Assembly: GCA_016124955.1 (NCBI GenBank)
Contig: WGMR01000005.1
Location: 186,001-250,000, forward strand
Source: Alphaproteobacteria bacterium
Lineage (GTDB): Bacteria > Pseudomonadota > Alphaproteobacteria > UBA9219 > RFNS01
Direction: 5' to 3'
Length of the DNA: 64,000 nucleotides
The position numbers and the translations under genes are program-made. Below, piece after piece: positions 55,960 through 64,000 of the stretch. The notes below the pieces were generated by a model. That model ran no database searches. It was not told where the DNA came from and saw nothing but the letters and a program-made list of their open reading frames with translations. The first letter of the stretch is position 1, and the number at the start of each line of letters is the position of its first letter.

Positions 55960-56385
55960 ATGAAAAGCATCGCCACGCTCATCAAATTGCAGAAAAGCCG
56001 GGTCGATGAACAGCGCCAGATTCTGGCGGAACAACAATCCATTCTCGATCGCATTGAACAGGAAGTCGTGCAGCTTGCAACCCAGCAGGCAATCGAACAG
56101 GAAGCCGTGCGCGCCGCGCCGGAAACGAGCAGCACATATGGCGCTTTCGTAAAATGGGCGACCGAACGCGCCCGGCAACTGGAAGTTGCGCGTTTTGCGG
56201 CGGTTGCGGCCGTGGAGCAGGCGCGCGAGGTGCTTGCCGAACTGTTCGAGGAACAGAAGCGCTATGAAATCGTTGCCGCCAACCGTGCCGCCGAGGAAGA
56301 GAAAGAAAAGTTGAAGCAGGAGCAGGGCGAGCTGGACGAAACCGCCGTGATGAACTATGAGCGCAAGCAGAGGGAAGGAAAATAA
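55960..56385 (+). CDS. fliJ: Flagellar export protein FliJ-like
   Basis: The 141-residue product is nearly all coiled coil, rich in Gln, Glu, Ala and Lys, as in FliJ, the stalk-like partner of FliI. Sequence similarity is weak in this family, so the assignment rests on the position 6 bases after fliI, the length and the helical pattern. Confidence 0.85.
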   Translation: MKSIATLIKLQKSRVDEQRQILAEQQSILDRIEQEVVQLATQQAIEQEAVRAAPETSSTYGAFVKWATERARQLEVARFAAVAAVEQAREVLAELFEEQKRYEIVAANRAAEEEKEKLKQEQGELDETAVMNYERKQREGK

Positions 56386-56391
56386 CCCGGC

Positions 56392-57210
56392 ATGCCAGAC
56401 AAACAACGCATCATGATGTGCGCGCCTGATCATTATGAGGTCAGTTACGTTATCAATGCCTGGATGGAGGGGCAGATCGGCCGGGCGGACCGCACGCTGG
56501 CCGTGCGCCAGTGGAACGATTTGCATGCCATTATCGCGCGCTATGCCGATATTGTGCTGCAACCTCCGCAGCCCGGCTTGCCCGATCTCGTATTCACGGC
56601 CAATGCCGGTTTCGTGATCGGCGATATTGCTGTGGTCAGCCATTTTCGCAATACCGAGCGCAAGGGCGAAGAAAAATACGACCACGAATTTTTTAAATCA
56701 GCCGGTTTCAAGATCGCCGATTGGCCGAAGGACGCGCTGTTTGAAGGCGCGGGCGATGCGCTGCTTGATCGCGGCGCAAGGCTGATATGGACGGCCTATG
56801 GCCTGCGTTCCGATGCCCGTGCCGCCACGCTGCTGGGACAGGTTTATGGGCGGGAAGTTGTGACGCTTAAGCTCGTCAACCCGCACTTCTATCACCTCGA
56901 TACCTGTCTGTGCCCGCTTACGGGCGGCTATGTGCTTTACTACCCCGATGCCTTCGATGCCGAAAGTCGCGGCAAGATTGAGTCTGTTGTGCCGGCGGGC
57001 AGGCGTATTGTTGCCAGCAAAGAGGATGCTTTTGCCTTTGCCTGCAACGCCGTTGACCTTGCGCCGCGTGTTGTGATGGGTAATGCCAGCGAAGGGCTGC
57101 AACAGGCGCTGCGCGCCAAGGGCTTTGATCCCATCGTCACCCCGCTGGGCGAATTCATCAAGGCGGGGGGCAGTGCCAAGTGCCTTACGCTTAAGCTGGT
57201 TGAGGAATAA
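56392..57210 (+). CDS. Amidinohydrolase, ArgZ-like arginine dihydrolase candidate
   Basis: This 272-residue protein belongs to the guanidine-modifying superfamily (arginine deiminase, dimethylargininase, amidinotransferase). Catalytic candidates are Cys264 in GGSAKCLTL, His168 in FYHLDTCLCPL, Glu118 and Asp122 in FEGAGDAL, and Asn71 in FTANAG. The positions Asn71, His168 and Cys264 equal those I recall for the dihydrolase domain of cyanobacterial ArgZ/AgrE, where Asn71 distinguishes arginine dihydrolase (arginine to ornithine, two ammonia and CO2) from deiminase. A standalone domain of this length is plausible. It starts 6 bases after fliJ and lies 90 bases before argG. Dimethylargininase or deiminase activity cannot be excluded. 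Confidence 0.8.
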   Translation: MPDKQRIMMCAPDHYEVSYVINAWMEGQIGRADRTLAVRQWNDLHAIIARYADIVLQPPQPGLPDLVFTANAGFVIGDIAVVSHFRNTERKGEEKYDHEFFKSAGFKIADWPKDALFEGAGDALLDRGARLIWTAYGLRSDARAATLLGQVYGREVVTLKLVNPHFYHLDTCLCPLTGGYVLYYPDAFDAESRGKIESVVPAGRRIVASKEDAFAFACNAVDLAPRVVMGNASEGLQQALRAKGFDPIVTPLGEFIKAGGSAKCLTLKLVEE

Positions 57211-57300
57211 GTTTAAGCCAGCCGGCCATAACCCGGATTTTTCTTGATTTTACCCCGATTTCCGTCATTTTAGCGCCAGACAGATATTCCGGGGGTAAGC

Positions 57301-58536
57301 ATGCAGGTACAGGAACTCAAGGGCCAGACAATCGCTTTCGCCGCATCCGGCGGGCTCGATAGCTGCACGATCACGCATTGGCTGACATCGCTGGGCGTCA
57401 AGGTTGTCGCCTTCACGGCCGATCTTGGCCAGCCGGACGAGGTGGATTTCGGCGCAATCGAGAAGCGCATGCGCGCCAGCGGCGCGGTCGATTATGTCGC
57501 GGTGCCGCTGCAGGAACGGATGGCGGAAGCCGGGCTTGAGGTCGTGCAGGCGCAAAGCACCTATGAAGGCCGTTACTGGAACACCACCGGCATGGGCCGC
57601 GTGGTAACCGTAAGTGGCTTGCTGCCCGAAATCGTGAAGCGCGGGATCAAGATATTCAGCCACGGCGCGACCGGCCGCGGTAACGACCAGATCCGCTTCC
57701 AGCTTATGACCAACATGCTGCAACCGAGCATGGAAGTGTATGCCCCGTGGCGTGACGAAGAATTCCTGAAGCGTTTCCCCGGCCGCCAGCAGATGATCGC
57801 TTATTGCGAACAGCAAAATGTGCCGATCACGGCCACGCGCGAGAAACCCTATTCGACCGATGCCAACATGCTTGGCCTTACGCACGAAGGCGGCAAGCTG
57901 GAAGATATCACCACCGCACCGGATATCGTGACCCCGGGCATGGGCGTGTGGGCCAGCGATGCGCCCGCAAAACCCGAAGAAGTCGTGATCCGGTTCGAGA
58001 AGGGCCGCCCGGTCCAGATCAACGGCGCCAAGGTGAACGGGTTGCAAGCAATGCTGCAAGCCAACCAGATCGCCGGCAGGCACGGCGTGGGCATCGGCGC
58101 GCACCTGGTCGAAAACCGCTTTATCGGCGTTAAATCGCGCGGCGTGTATGAAGCGCCGGGCATGGAATTGCTTGGCACGGCTTATGCGTATCTGGTTCAG
58201 CTCGTGCTCGATCGCCGTTCGCGCGAAATCTTCGATCAGCTCGGGCTGCTGTATGCCAAGCAGATTTATCAAGGTTATTACTACGATCTGTGCTCGCAGA
58301 TGATCAGGGCTTCGCTTGAACAGGTTACGCGCCTTATTACGGGTACGATAACCTTGCGGCTGTTGCGCGGCGTTGCCCAATATGTAAAGGCCGAAGCGGC
58401 GCCGCATTCGCTCTTCACGCTGGACGGTTCGATGGAAGCGGAAGGCAGCTTCAACCACGCGGATTCGGAAGGGTTCCTGCGCGTGCTGGCCGTCAATGCC
58501 CGCGCCATCGCGGCGACCAAGCAGCTGAAAGGCTAG
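57301..58536 (+). CDS. argG: Argininosuccinate synthase, divergent
   Basis: The 411-residue protein makes argininosuccinate from citrulline and aspartate with ATP. The pyrophosphatase-type P-loop is AASGGLDSC (residues 14-22), differing from the usual YSGGLDTS. Other family stretches are FTADLGQPDEVDFGA, SHGATGRGNDQIRFQ, STDANMLGLTHEGGKLEDI, GRHGVGIGAHLVENRFIGVK and SRGVYEAPGMELL. It mixes features of the longer E. coli-type and the common type I enzymes. It starts after a GGGGG site. Its stop overlaps the converging FliK-like gene by 4 bases. No argH is in the window. Confidence 0.9.
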   Translation: MQVQELKGQTIAFAASGGLDSCTITHWLTSLGVKVVAFTADLGQPDEVDFGAIEKRMRASGAVDYVAVPLQERMAEAGLEVVQAQSTYEGRYWNTTGMGRVVTVSGLLPEIVKRGIKIFSHGATGRGNDQIRFQLMTNMLQPSMEVYAPWRDEEFLKRFPGRQQMIAYCEQQNVPITATREKPYSTDANMLGLTHEGGKLEDITTAPDIVTPGMGVWASDAPAKPEEVVIRFEKGRPVQINGAKVNGLQAMLQANQIAGRHGVGIGAHLVENRFIGVKSRGVYEAPGMELLGTAYAYLVQLVLDRRSREIFDQLGLLYAKQIYQGYYYDLCSQMIRASLEQVTRLITGTITLRLLRGVAQYVKAEAAPHSLFTLDGSMEAEGSFNHADSEGFLRVLAVNARAIAATKQLKG

Positions 58537-60170
58537 GCCAGCGAAACCGCTTCGTGCGGCGCATTCAGGAATCCTATCCAGTTCCCGCGCCCGTGCTGGA
58601 AATTTATATTTCCGGCGTAATTGATCAGCACAAGCGCGTCGCTGAACGCGCCCTGCAGGTCGCGCTCCAGCCCCCGCCCAAGATCGCGATCGCTGCGGAT
58701 AATCAGATCAAGCTTTTTCGGCTGCACGAAGCCATCGAGCTGCATCGCGCCAAGACGCGTGAAAGTCACGTCGATCAGGAAACGCGTTTGCTGCGCTTCC
58801 TTTTTGTCCTCGGCCGTTTCCTGCCCGGCTTTGTGACGATCGCGGTGCACATACAAATTCAGCGCACTCATGCCGAATTGATCGAGGAAGGGCAGGTGGT
58901 AGTGCCGCCATTCGCCTACTACCGGGTCGGTTGCGGTGCGGACGCCGCCGCGCAGCTCATCCGACAGCAACTTGAGCAGCGCATGCTTGCCTATTTTATC
59001 GAGTGCTTCGCTCGCGCGCTGCCCCAGCAACCCGCGCACATCGCCCTGGTTCAGGGCCGAAAAGAGAAACAGCATCGCGCTGCTCATTTGCTGGCCGGGC
59101 TGGGGGATACGATTTTGCACGATCTGCTGGCGCAGGCCGGGGTCGATGCTGCCGAGGGCATCGAGCACCTGCTTCAACGCCGGCCATTCGGCACCTTCGG
59201 CCAGTGTCGGCAGCGCTGTATCGGGCCGGGCCGTTGCAATGGTGCTTAAAAGCAATTGCGTGCCCACGGGCCAATTGGCGGCCTGCCGCACGAAAAGCGT
59301 GTTTTCCCCGGCATTGACCACGACCTGCCCACCGGGTGTGTTGGCGATCACGGTCGCGAGGATTTTATCGCCCGTTGCTGTCAGCTTGGCTTGTGCCCCG
59401 GCGGCCACGGCATTCAGGTGGAAATTGATGTTCTGGCCGGGCTTGAAGGTGATGGCGGTGCCTGCCGTTGCGTTGAGCGTACCGGCAGCATTTTGCTGAC
59501 CTTGCGGCAGAGATGTGGGTGCACGCGCAGCCACTTCACTTTGCGCGGCAGGGTGAAGAATGCTGCCAGTGGTGTTTTGCAGATAGCTGACCGATTGCTG
59601 CGTGAAATTTCTAATTTGCTGCAAAAGCCCGCTGGTTGCCGTTTGCAAGGGTTGCTGCTGAATGGTTTGCTGCGCGGCGGGGGCGAATTGCTGGAATAAT
59701 TTGCTGGCGTCCTGCGGTAGAACGAAGGCCGTCAGGTTTTGCCCCGGCTTTATGGCGGACGAGGCGGCAGAGTTCGTTGCCGCCGCTTGCGACCGTGTTT
59801 GCACGGGCTGGTTGACATAATCGACCAGAAGCGTGGCCTTGGCCGGCGGGTTGCCCGGCTGAAGCTGGATATAGGCGTTGCTTTTATCGGCCTGCAGCAC
59901 GCTAAGCAGCTGTTGCAGCTGCTGGCTTTTGATTTGCTCGAACAGCGTTCTGGGAAGCACGAGCTGCACATCACCCTGCGGGGTGCGGATTTGCGCCTGA
60001 CCGGCCTCCAGATTCGTCGTGAGCGTGCCGCCAAGCAGGAGCTGGCGTTCAAGTTTTATGAGCTGCTGCGGCAACTGCTTGACAATGGTTTCAATGGCGG
60101 CGATTTGCTGCGCGACCGTGACGGGCAGCGCAAGTTCGGGCGGCAGTGCGGCCGGGATGATATCCACCAT
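58533..60170 (-). CDS. FliK-like hook-length control protein candidate
   Basis: The 545-residue product is rich in Gln, Ala and Pro in the first 250 residues, followed by a beta-rich middle (LTATGDKILATVIANTPGGQ) and a compact C-terminal domain (VTFTRLGAMQLDGFVQPKK, then LIIRSDRDLGRGLERDLQ) that resembles the Flg_hook domain of FliK. It has no signal peptide. Position at the end of flhA-flhF-flhG supports a flagellar role, but the family match is weak. It begins 18 bases after flhG. Confidence 0.6.
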   Translation of the reverse strand: MVDIIPAALPPELALPVTVAQQIAAIETIVKQLPQQLIKLERQLLLGGTLTTNLEAGQAQIRTPQGDVQLVLPRTLFEQIKSQQLQQLLSVLQADKSNAYIQLQPGNPPAKATLLVDYVNQPVQTRSQAAATNSAASSAIKPGQNLTAFVLPQDASKLFQQFAPAAQQTIQQQPLQTATSGLLQQIRNFTQQSVSYLQNTTGSILHPAAQSEVAARAPTSLPQGQQNAAGTLNATAGTAITFKPGQNINFHLNAVAAGAQAKLTATGDKILATVIANTPGGQVVVNAGENTLFVRQAANWPVGTQLLLSTIATARPDTALPTLAEGAEWPALKQVLDALGSIDPGLRQQIVQNRIPQPGQQMSSAMLFLFSALNQGDVRGLLGQRASEALDKIGKHALLKLLSDELRGGVRTATDPVVGEWRHYHLPFLDQFGMSALNLYVHRDRHKAGQETAEDKKEAQQTRFLIDVTFTRLGAMQLDGFVQPKKLDLIIRSDRDLGRGLERDLQGAFSDALVLINYAGNINFQHGRGNWIGFLNAPHEAVSLA

Positions 60171-60188
60171 GGCCGTCGCCTTTCCGGG

Positions 60189-60989
60189 CTACCCGAGAAT
60201 TTCTTTGGCGATTGCCTGCACGTCGCTTGCGGCATCGGAGACGGGCGAGCGGACAAGCAGCGAGGTTTGGGCGCGGATCGCATCGCGCACCTTGGCGTCG
60301 CGCCTTATGATGCCGGCCAGCGGCGGCGTGTATTGCAGGAAGCTTTCGCAAGCCTTCTTGATAGTTTCGTATGTTTTTTGTCCGTCTGCCTTGTTGGTTG
60401 CCATATTGACGATCACGCGCATGTCGGCCTTGGGGTTGGCGGCGCGACCGAGCTTGATGAAGGCGTATGCGTCCGTCAGGGAGGTCGGTTCGTCGGTGAT
60501 GACGACAAGCGTCGTTGCCGCAGGCCCGGCAAGCTGGCGTACCGAACGATCCACCCCGGCGCCGAGATCGACGATAACCCGGTCATAGTTGTTCGCAAGA
60601 GTCATCAGATCGTTGCGCAATTCAGCGAGGCGCTGGGTTGCAAGTGTCGCAAGGTTGCCGGAACCCGAACGGCCCGCCAAAACATCGAACCCGCCTTCTT
60701 CATAGCGGGTAATCGCGCCGGGCAGGGTGGTTTTGCCTTCGATGACCGCGCCGAGATCCAGTTCGGGCGTAAGGCCGAGCTGGATATCCACGTTCGCGAG
60801 CCCGAGATCGCCATCGAACAGCAGAACGCGCTTGCCGGCTTTGGCGAGCGCGCTGCAAAGGGTAATCGAAAACCATGTCTTGCCGACGCCGCCTTTGCCG
60901 CTGGCGACCGCGAGCATGTTGGGCGCTGTAAGCGGGGCGGGGGTGGCACCGCTGCCTGCGTGAGGTGTGAAGGAAATCGGGTCGGCCAT
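60189..60989 (-). CDS. flhG: Flagellar number regulator FlhG (MinD-like ATPase)
   Basis: This MinD/FleN-type P-loop ATPase (about 266 residues) has the deviant Walker A motif SGKGGVGKTWFSI and the family stretch FDGDLGLANVDIQLG, followed by VIVDLGAGVDRSV. FlhG limits flagellum number and stimulates the GTPase FlhF. I chose ATG 60989 because GGAG lies 7 bases upstream; ATG 60995 is possible. It begins 14 bases after flhF. Confidence 0.94.
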   Translation of the reverse strand: MADPISFTPHAGSGATPAPLTAPNMLAVASGKGGVGKTWFSITLCSALAKAGKRVLLFDGDLGLANVDIQLGLTPELDLGAVIEGKTTLPGAITRYEEGGFDVLAGRSGSGNLATLATQRLAELRNDLMTLANNYDRVIVDLGAGVDRSVRQLAGPAATTLVVITDEPTSLTDAYAFIKLGRAANPKADMRVIVNMATNKADGQKTYETIKKACESFLQYTPPLAGIIRRDAKVRDAIRAQTSLLVRSPVSDAASDVQAIAKEILG

Positions 60990-61003
60990 GGTCATTCTCC
61001 GCC

Positions 61004-62011
61004 TTATGCGTGGGTTCCGGTTGGTTTGTTGCTGGTTGCGCCTTGCTGCTTGCTTTCGGCTTCGGGAAGCAAAAGACGAGCGGTGGAAACAGGGTTGAGC
61101 GATTCAAGCGGCTTCGTGACGTCCGGCGAGCGGCTGATGCCTGCCAGCGGCAATTTCGTTTCATGCGCTATGCTCAGCGCGCTGCCGAAGCGGCGCGTCA
61201 TGTCGCCGCGGGTAAGCAGGATGCTGCTCGCGCCCAGTTCACGGAAGGCGGCGGCAAGGTCGCTTCCTTCCTGTATTTCATAGCCTGCGGGCATGACCAG
61301 CACGGCTTCCACGTCGTTCTTGGCCAGCATATCTTTAAGGTCTTTTCTGTCCTGCTTATCAAAAGGGTTGCAGCCGGCGGTATCGATCAGCACAAGATTG
61401 CCGCCGCCATGCACGCTAAGCGTATCACGCAGCGCCCCCGCATCTTCAATTTCAAGCAGCTTCAGTTTCAAAAGATTGGTGAAGGCCGCAAGCTGGCTAA
61501 TGCCGCCCGCCCGCACTGTGTCCGTCGTGATAACGCTGACGGGCTGGCCAAGCATTTTGGCGGCCGTTGCCATTTTGGCGGTGCTCAGGGTTTTTCCTGC
61601 GCCAGGCGGGCCGATCAGCATAAGCGGCTTGGTCGCCTTGCCGTCCAGGATCGGGCGGAACTGCATATGGGCGTCGAATGCGGCCGCGAGCGCGAGCACA
61701 GGGTCGTTCGCAGCATAGTGCACAGCCGTGGCCAGAAGCTTTTCCGAAAGCACGGCGGAAAGGCCGTGCTTGTAGAAACAATCAGCGAGCCCTTCAATCA
61801 GGTCGTTATCTGTATCGGTATCGGGGACCATGGCGGCGGCGCGCGCCATGCCATTGGCCTTGACCGCAACTTCGTCAACCGCGGCGGTCACGCGGACGCC
61901 GCCCATATCGTCGTCGCGCGTGGCAACGATGATCGCATGATCGCCGAGTGCATCGCGCACCTGACGCATGGCGTCTGTCATGTTTGGACCGTGGAATGAG
62001 CGTAACCGCAT
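61004..62011 (-). CDS. flhF: Flagellar biosynthesis GTPase FlhF
   Basis: This 335-residue SRP-type GTPase sets flagellum position. The G1 loop is GPPGAGKTLSTAKMA (about 133-147), followed by TTDTVRAGGISQLAAF and the G3 motif DTAG. The N-terminal B domain is short and the total length is below the roughly 390-450 residues of many homologues. It starts 1 base after the flhA stop. Confidence 0.94.
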   Translation of the reverse strand: MRLRSFHGPNMTDAMRQVRDALGDHAIIVATRDDDMGGVRVTAAVDEVAVKANGMARAAAMVPDTDTDNDLIEGLADCFYKHGLSAVLSEKLLATAVHYAANDPVLALAAAFDAHMQFRPILDGKATKPLMLIGPPGAGKTLSTAKMATAAKMLGQPVSVITTDTVRAGGISQLAAFTNLLKLKLLEIEDAGALRDTLSVHGGGNLVLIDTAGCNPFDKQDRKDLKDMLAKNDVEAVLVMPAGYEIQEGSDLAAAFRELGASSILLTRGDMTRRFGSALSIAHETKLPLAGISRSPDVTKPLESLNPVSTARLLLPEAESKQQGATSNKPTGTHA

Positions 62012-62012
62012 A

Positions 62013-64000
62013 TTAAATCTGGCCTAACGTTTTAATTTTTGCTTTTGGATGAATTTCATTCTGCGACAGGACAATCGTTGCCGGGCGGAAGCGCTCGATT
62101 ATTGAGCGCACATAGGGACGGACGCCGGGGCTGGTCAGCAGCACGGGAGAATCGCCCATCTGGGCATGCCTGTCATAGGTTTCGCGCACGCCGCGAATAA
62201 ATTGCTGCAACTTGCTGGGCGGCATCGCGAGCTGCTTTTCTTCGCCATTGCCCACAAGCGATTCGGCGAACGCTTGCTCCCATTCGGGCGAAAGGGTCAG
62301 GATGGGCAGAAAGCCTATATCATTGGTGTGCGAATCCGATATCTGCCGCGAAAGGCGGGAACGCACATGTTCTGTAATTGCCGTCAGATTGCGGGTGATG
62401 CCGGCGGCTTCGGAAACGCCTTCGAGTACGGTCGGAAGATCGCGGATCGATATGCGTTCGGCCAACAGATTTTGCAGAATACGTTGCAGCCCGCTGATCG
62501 TGATCTGGCTCGGGATAACGTCGGCGACCAGTTTTTGTTGCTCGGTGCTCAGCTCGTCCAGCAACTTTTGGGTTTCGCTGTAGGATAGAAGCTCGGACAT
62601 GTTGTCCTTGATGCTTTCGGTCAGATGCGTTGTGATGACCGTAGGCGGATCGACAACGGTATAGCCCTTGAACAAGGCTTCTTCGCGATATGTCGCATCG
62701 ACCCACATGGCGGTAAGGCCAAAGGTCGGTTCCGTGGTCGCTTCGCCGGGCAGGGCTATGGCTTCGCCGCGCGGGTCCATCACCAGCAGCATGCCGGGGC
62801 GCAGCTCGCCGCGCCCGGCTTCAATCTCTTTGATGCGGATCACATAGGTATTGGGCGGCAACTGTAAGTTATCCTGTATGCGCACCGAGGGCATCACAAA
62901 GCCCATATCGCCGGCCATCTGGCGGCGCAGGCCCTTGATCTGGTCGGTCAGCTTCTGCCCGGCTTCACTGTTGATAAGCGCGAGCAGGGCGTAGCCAAGT
63001 TCAAGCCGGATAAGATCGATAGACAGGGATTTGCCGATCGGCTCTTCATGCATAGCCGGCGGGGCAGCCATGGCCGCCGCACTTTCCGCCATGGCCTGCG
63101 CTGCGGCTTTCTTTTTCTCGCTGGCACGGAAACCGGCATAGCCGATCACGCCACTAAGCAGCATAAAGGGCAGCATCGGCATACCCGGTACGAGCGCCAG
63201 CGTCATCATGGTGATCGAGGTAAGGCCGAGCGCGGCGGGGTAACCGCCTAGCTGGCCAAACATAGCTTTATCGGTTGTGCCGGTCATGCCCGCTTTGGAA
63301 ACCAGCATACCGGAAGCCACGGAAACCAGCAGGGCGGGGATCTGTGTTACGAGGCCGTCACCGACCGTGAGCTTGACGTAGGCATCTGCCGCTTCCAGGA
63401 CCGGCATATCGTGCCGAAACGTACCGATGGTGATGCCGCCGATAATGTTGATCAGCGTAATGACGATGCCGGCGATGGCATCGCCGCGCACGAACTTGGC
63501 GGCACCGTCCATGGAGCCGAAGAAGTTACTTTCATCTTCCAGCTCCTTGCGGCGCAGCTTGGCTTCCTGCTCATCAATCAGGCCGGACGAAAGATCGGCG
63601 TCGATCGCCATTTGCTTGCCGGGCATGGCATCCAGGGTGAAGCGCGCCGCCACTTCGGCGATACGGCCCGAACCCTTGGTGACCACGATAAAATTCACGA
63701 GCGTGATGATAGAAAAGACGATAACGCCGATGATAAAATCGCCGCTCATGACGAAGCTTGAAAAGGCCTTCACGACCTGCCCGGCGGCCTCTTCGCCGTT
63801 ATTGCCTTCGCTCAGGATCAGACGTGTCGTGCCAAGATTGAGCGAAAGCCTGATCAGGGTGGCAACCAGAAGCACGGTCGGGAAACTGCTGAATTCCAGC
63901 GGCTTGCCGATAAAAATGACCGTCATAAGAATTATGACGGCGAAGGTGATGGAAAGCGACAAGCCTATATCAACCAGAAACGGCGGAACCGGCAGCACGA
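62013..64000 (-). CDS. flhA: Flagellar export gate protein FlhA (5' end outside window)
   Basis: The open frame runs to the window edge, giving at least 661 residues; roughly 30 N-terminal residues are probably missing. FlhA forms the export gate ring of the flagellar type III secretion system. Membrane helices occupy the first 290 residues, with the family stretch IRLSLNLGTTRLIL and the conserved loop VVTKGSGRIAEVAARFTLDA. The cytoplasmic domain follows after a linker. It is the first visible gene of flhA-flhF-flhG-FliK-like. Confidence 0.97.
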   Translation of the reverse strand, partial: VLPVPPFLVDIGLSLSITFAVIILMTVIFIGKPLEFSSFPTVLLVATLIRLSLNLGTTRLILSEGNNGEEAAGQVVKAFSSFVMSGDFIIGVIVFSIITLVNFIVVTKGSGRIAEVAARFTLDAMPGKQMAIDADLSSGLIDEQEAKLRRKELEDESNFFGSMDGAAKFVRGDAIAGIVITLINIIGGITIGTFRHDMPVLEAADAYVKLTVGDGLVTQIPALLVSVASGMLVSKAGMTGTTDKAMFGQLGGYPAALGLTSITMMTLALVPGMPMLPFMLLSGVIGYAGFRASEKKKAAAQAMAESAAAMAAPPAMHEEPIGKSLSIDLIRLELGYALLALINSEAGQKLTDQIKGLRRQMAGDMGFVMPSVRIQDNLQLPPNTYVIRIKEIEAGRGELRPGMLLVMDPRGEAIALPGEATTEPTFGLTAMWVDATYREEALFKGYTVVDPPTVITTHLTESIKDNMSELLSYSETQKLLDELSTEQQKLVADVIPSQITISGLQRILQNLLAERISIRDLPTVLEGVSEAAGITRNLTAITEHVRSRLSRQISDSHTNDIGFLPILTLSPEWEQAFAESLVGNGEEKQLAMPPSKLQQFIRGVRETYDRHAQMGDSPVLLTSPGVRPYVRSIIERFRPATIVLSQNEIHPKAKIKTLGQI

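Noticed and set aside
59739-61283. A 514-residue plus-strand frame opposite the FliK-like gene, flhG and flhF
   Set aside because: It crosses two operon junctions and is antisense to P-loop motifs.

Overview
The window looks like a chromosomal core segment of a free-living, flagellated alphaproteobacterium, with GC content in the high fifties by eye. Lineage cues are a CtrA response regulator with its ChpT phosphotransferase, an ATP12-type F1 assembly chaperone, an ELM1-family protein, a HpnN-type hopanoid exporter, the DnaG-RpoD pair with a YqeY protein, and an alphaproteobacterial-type ABCB exporter. I would place it near the Rhodospirillales/Micavibrionales, but gene content alone does not settle this. 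I see no rRNA, insertion sequence, CRISPR array, prophage or integron. No gene-free stretch exceeds 300 bases.

Positions 1-15700 hold efp, an inositol-monophosphatase-family gene and a 1262-residue exported protein with nine cysteine/tryptophan repeats and an OmpA-like C-terminus. A leftward run follows (plsY, dprA, topA, an exported coiled-coil protein, a GNAT acetyltransferase), then a rightward trio (an RluC-type pseudouridine synthase, an AsmA-family protein, an ATP12 chaperone). Positions 15700-28100 hold the leftward envelope-lipid pair hpnN-mlaA, a PAP2 phosphatase, an Lrp/AsnC regulator, and a rightward block (ELM1-like, glycerate 2-kinase, 2OG-Fe oxygenase, an unknown 635-residue protein, trxB, a PH-domain membrane protein), then a tRNA with a CAT anticodon and an ATP-grasp-like gene.

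Positions 28200-41100 are the macromolecular-synthesis and carbamoyl-phosphate region. A 45-residue histone-like gene faces rpoD across a strong shared terminator. A tight leftward operon runs yqeY, an AT-rich membrane gene, dnaG, rpoD. Rightward, carA and carB are separated by a membrane-anchored spermidine-synthase-like gene coupled to both, followed by greA. Positions 41200-47150 hold a DedA-family gene, an ABC exporter, acpP-fabF, and a leftward nadK with an orphan solute-binding protein.

Positions 47200-64000 form a motility and cell-cycle locus: chpT, cheA (hybrid kinase), cheW, cheY, cheB and cheR rightward; ctrA leftward; fliI-fliJ rightward; and flhA-flhF-flhG plus a FliK-like gene leftward. 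Inside it sits an amidinohydrolase whose Asn71, His168 and Cys264 coincide with the catalytic positions I recall for cyanobacterial arginine dihydrolase ArgZ, followed by a divergent argininosuccinate synthase. Together these would suit an arginine/ornithine-ammonia cycle and are the most intriguing metabolic pairing in the window. Other points of interest are the gene between carA and carB, the nine-repeat exported protein, and the AT-rich gene inside the dnaG operon.
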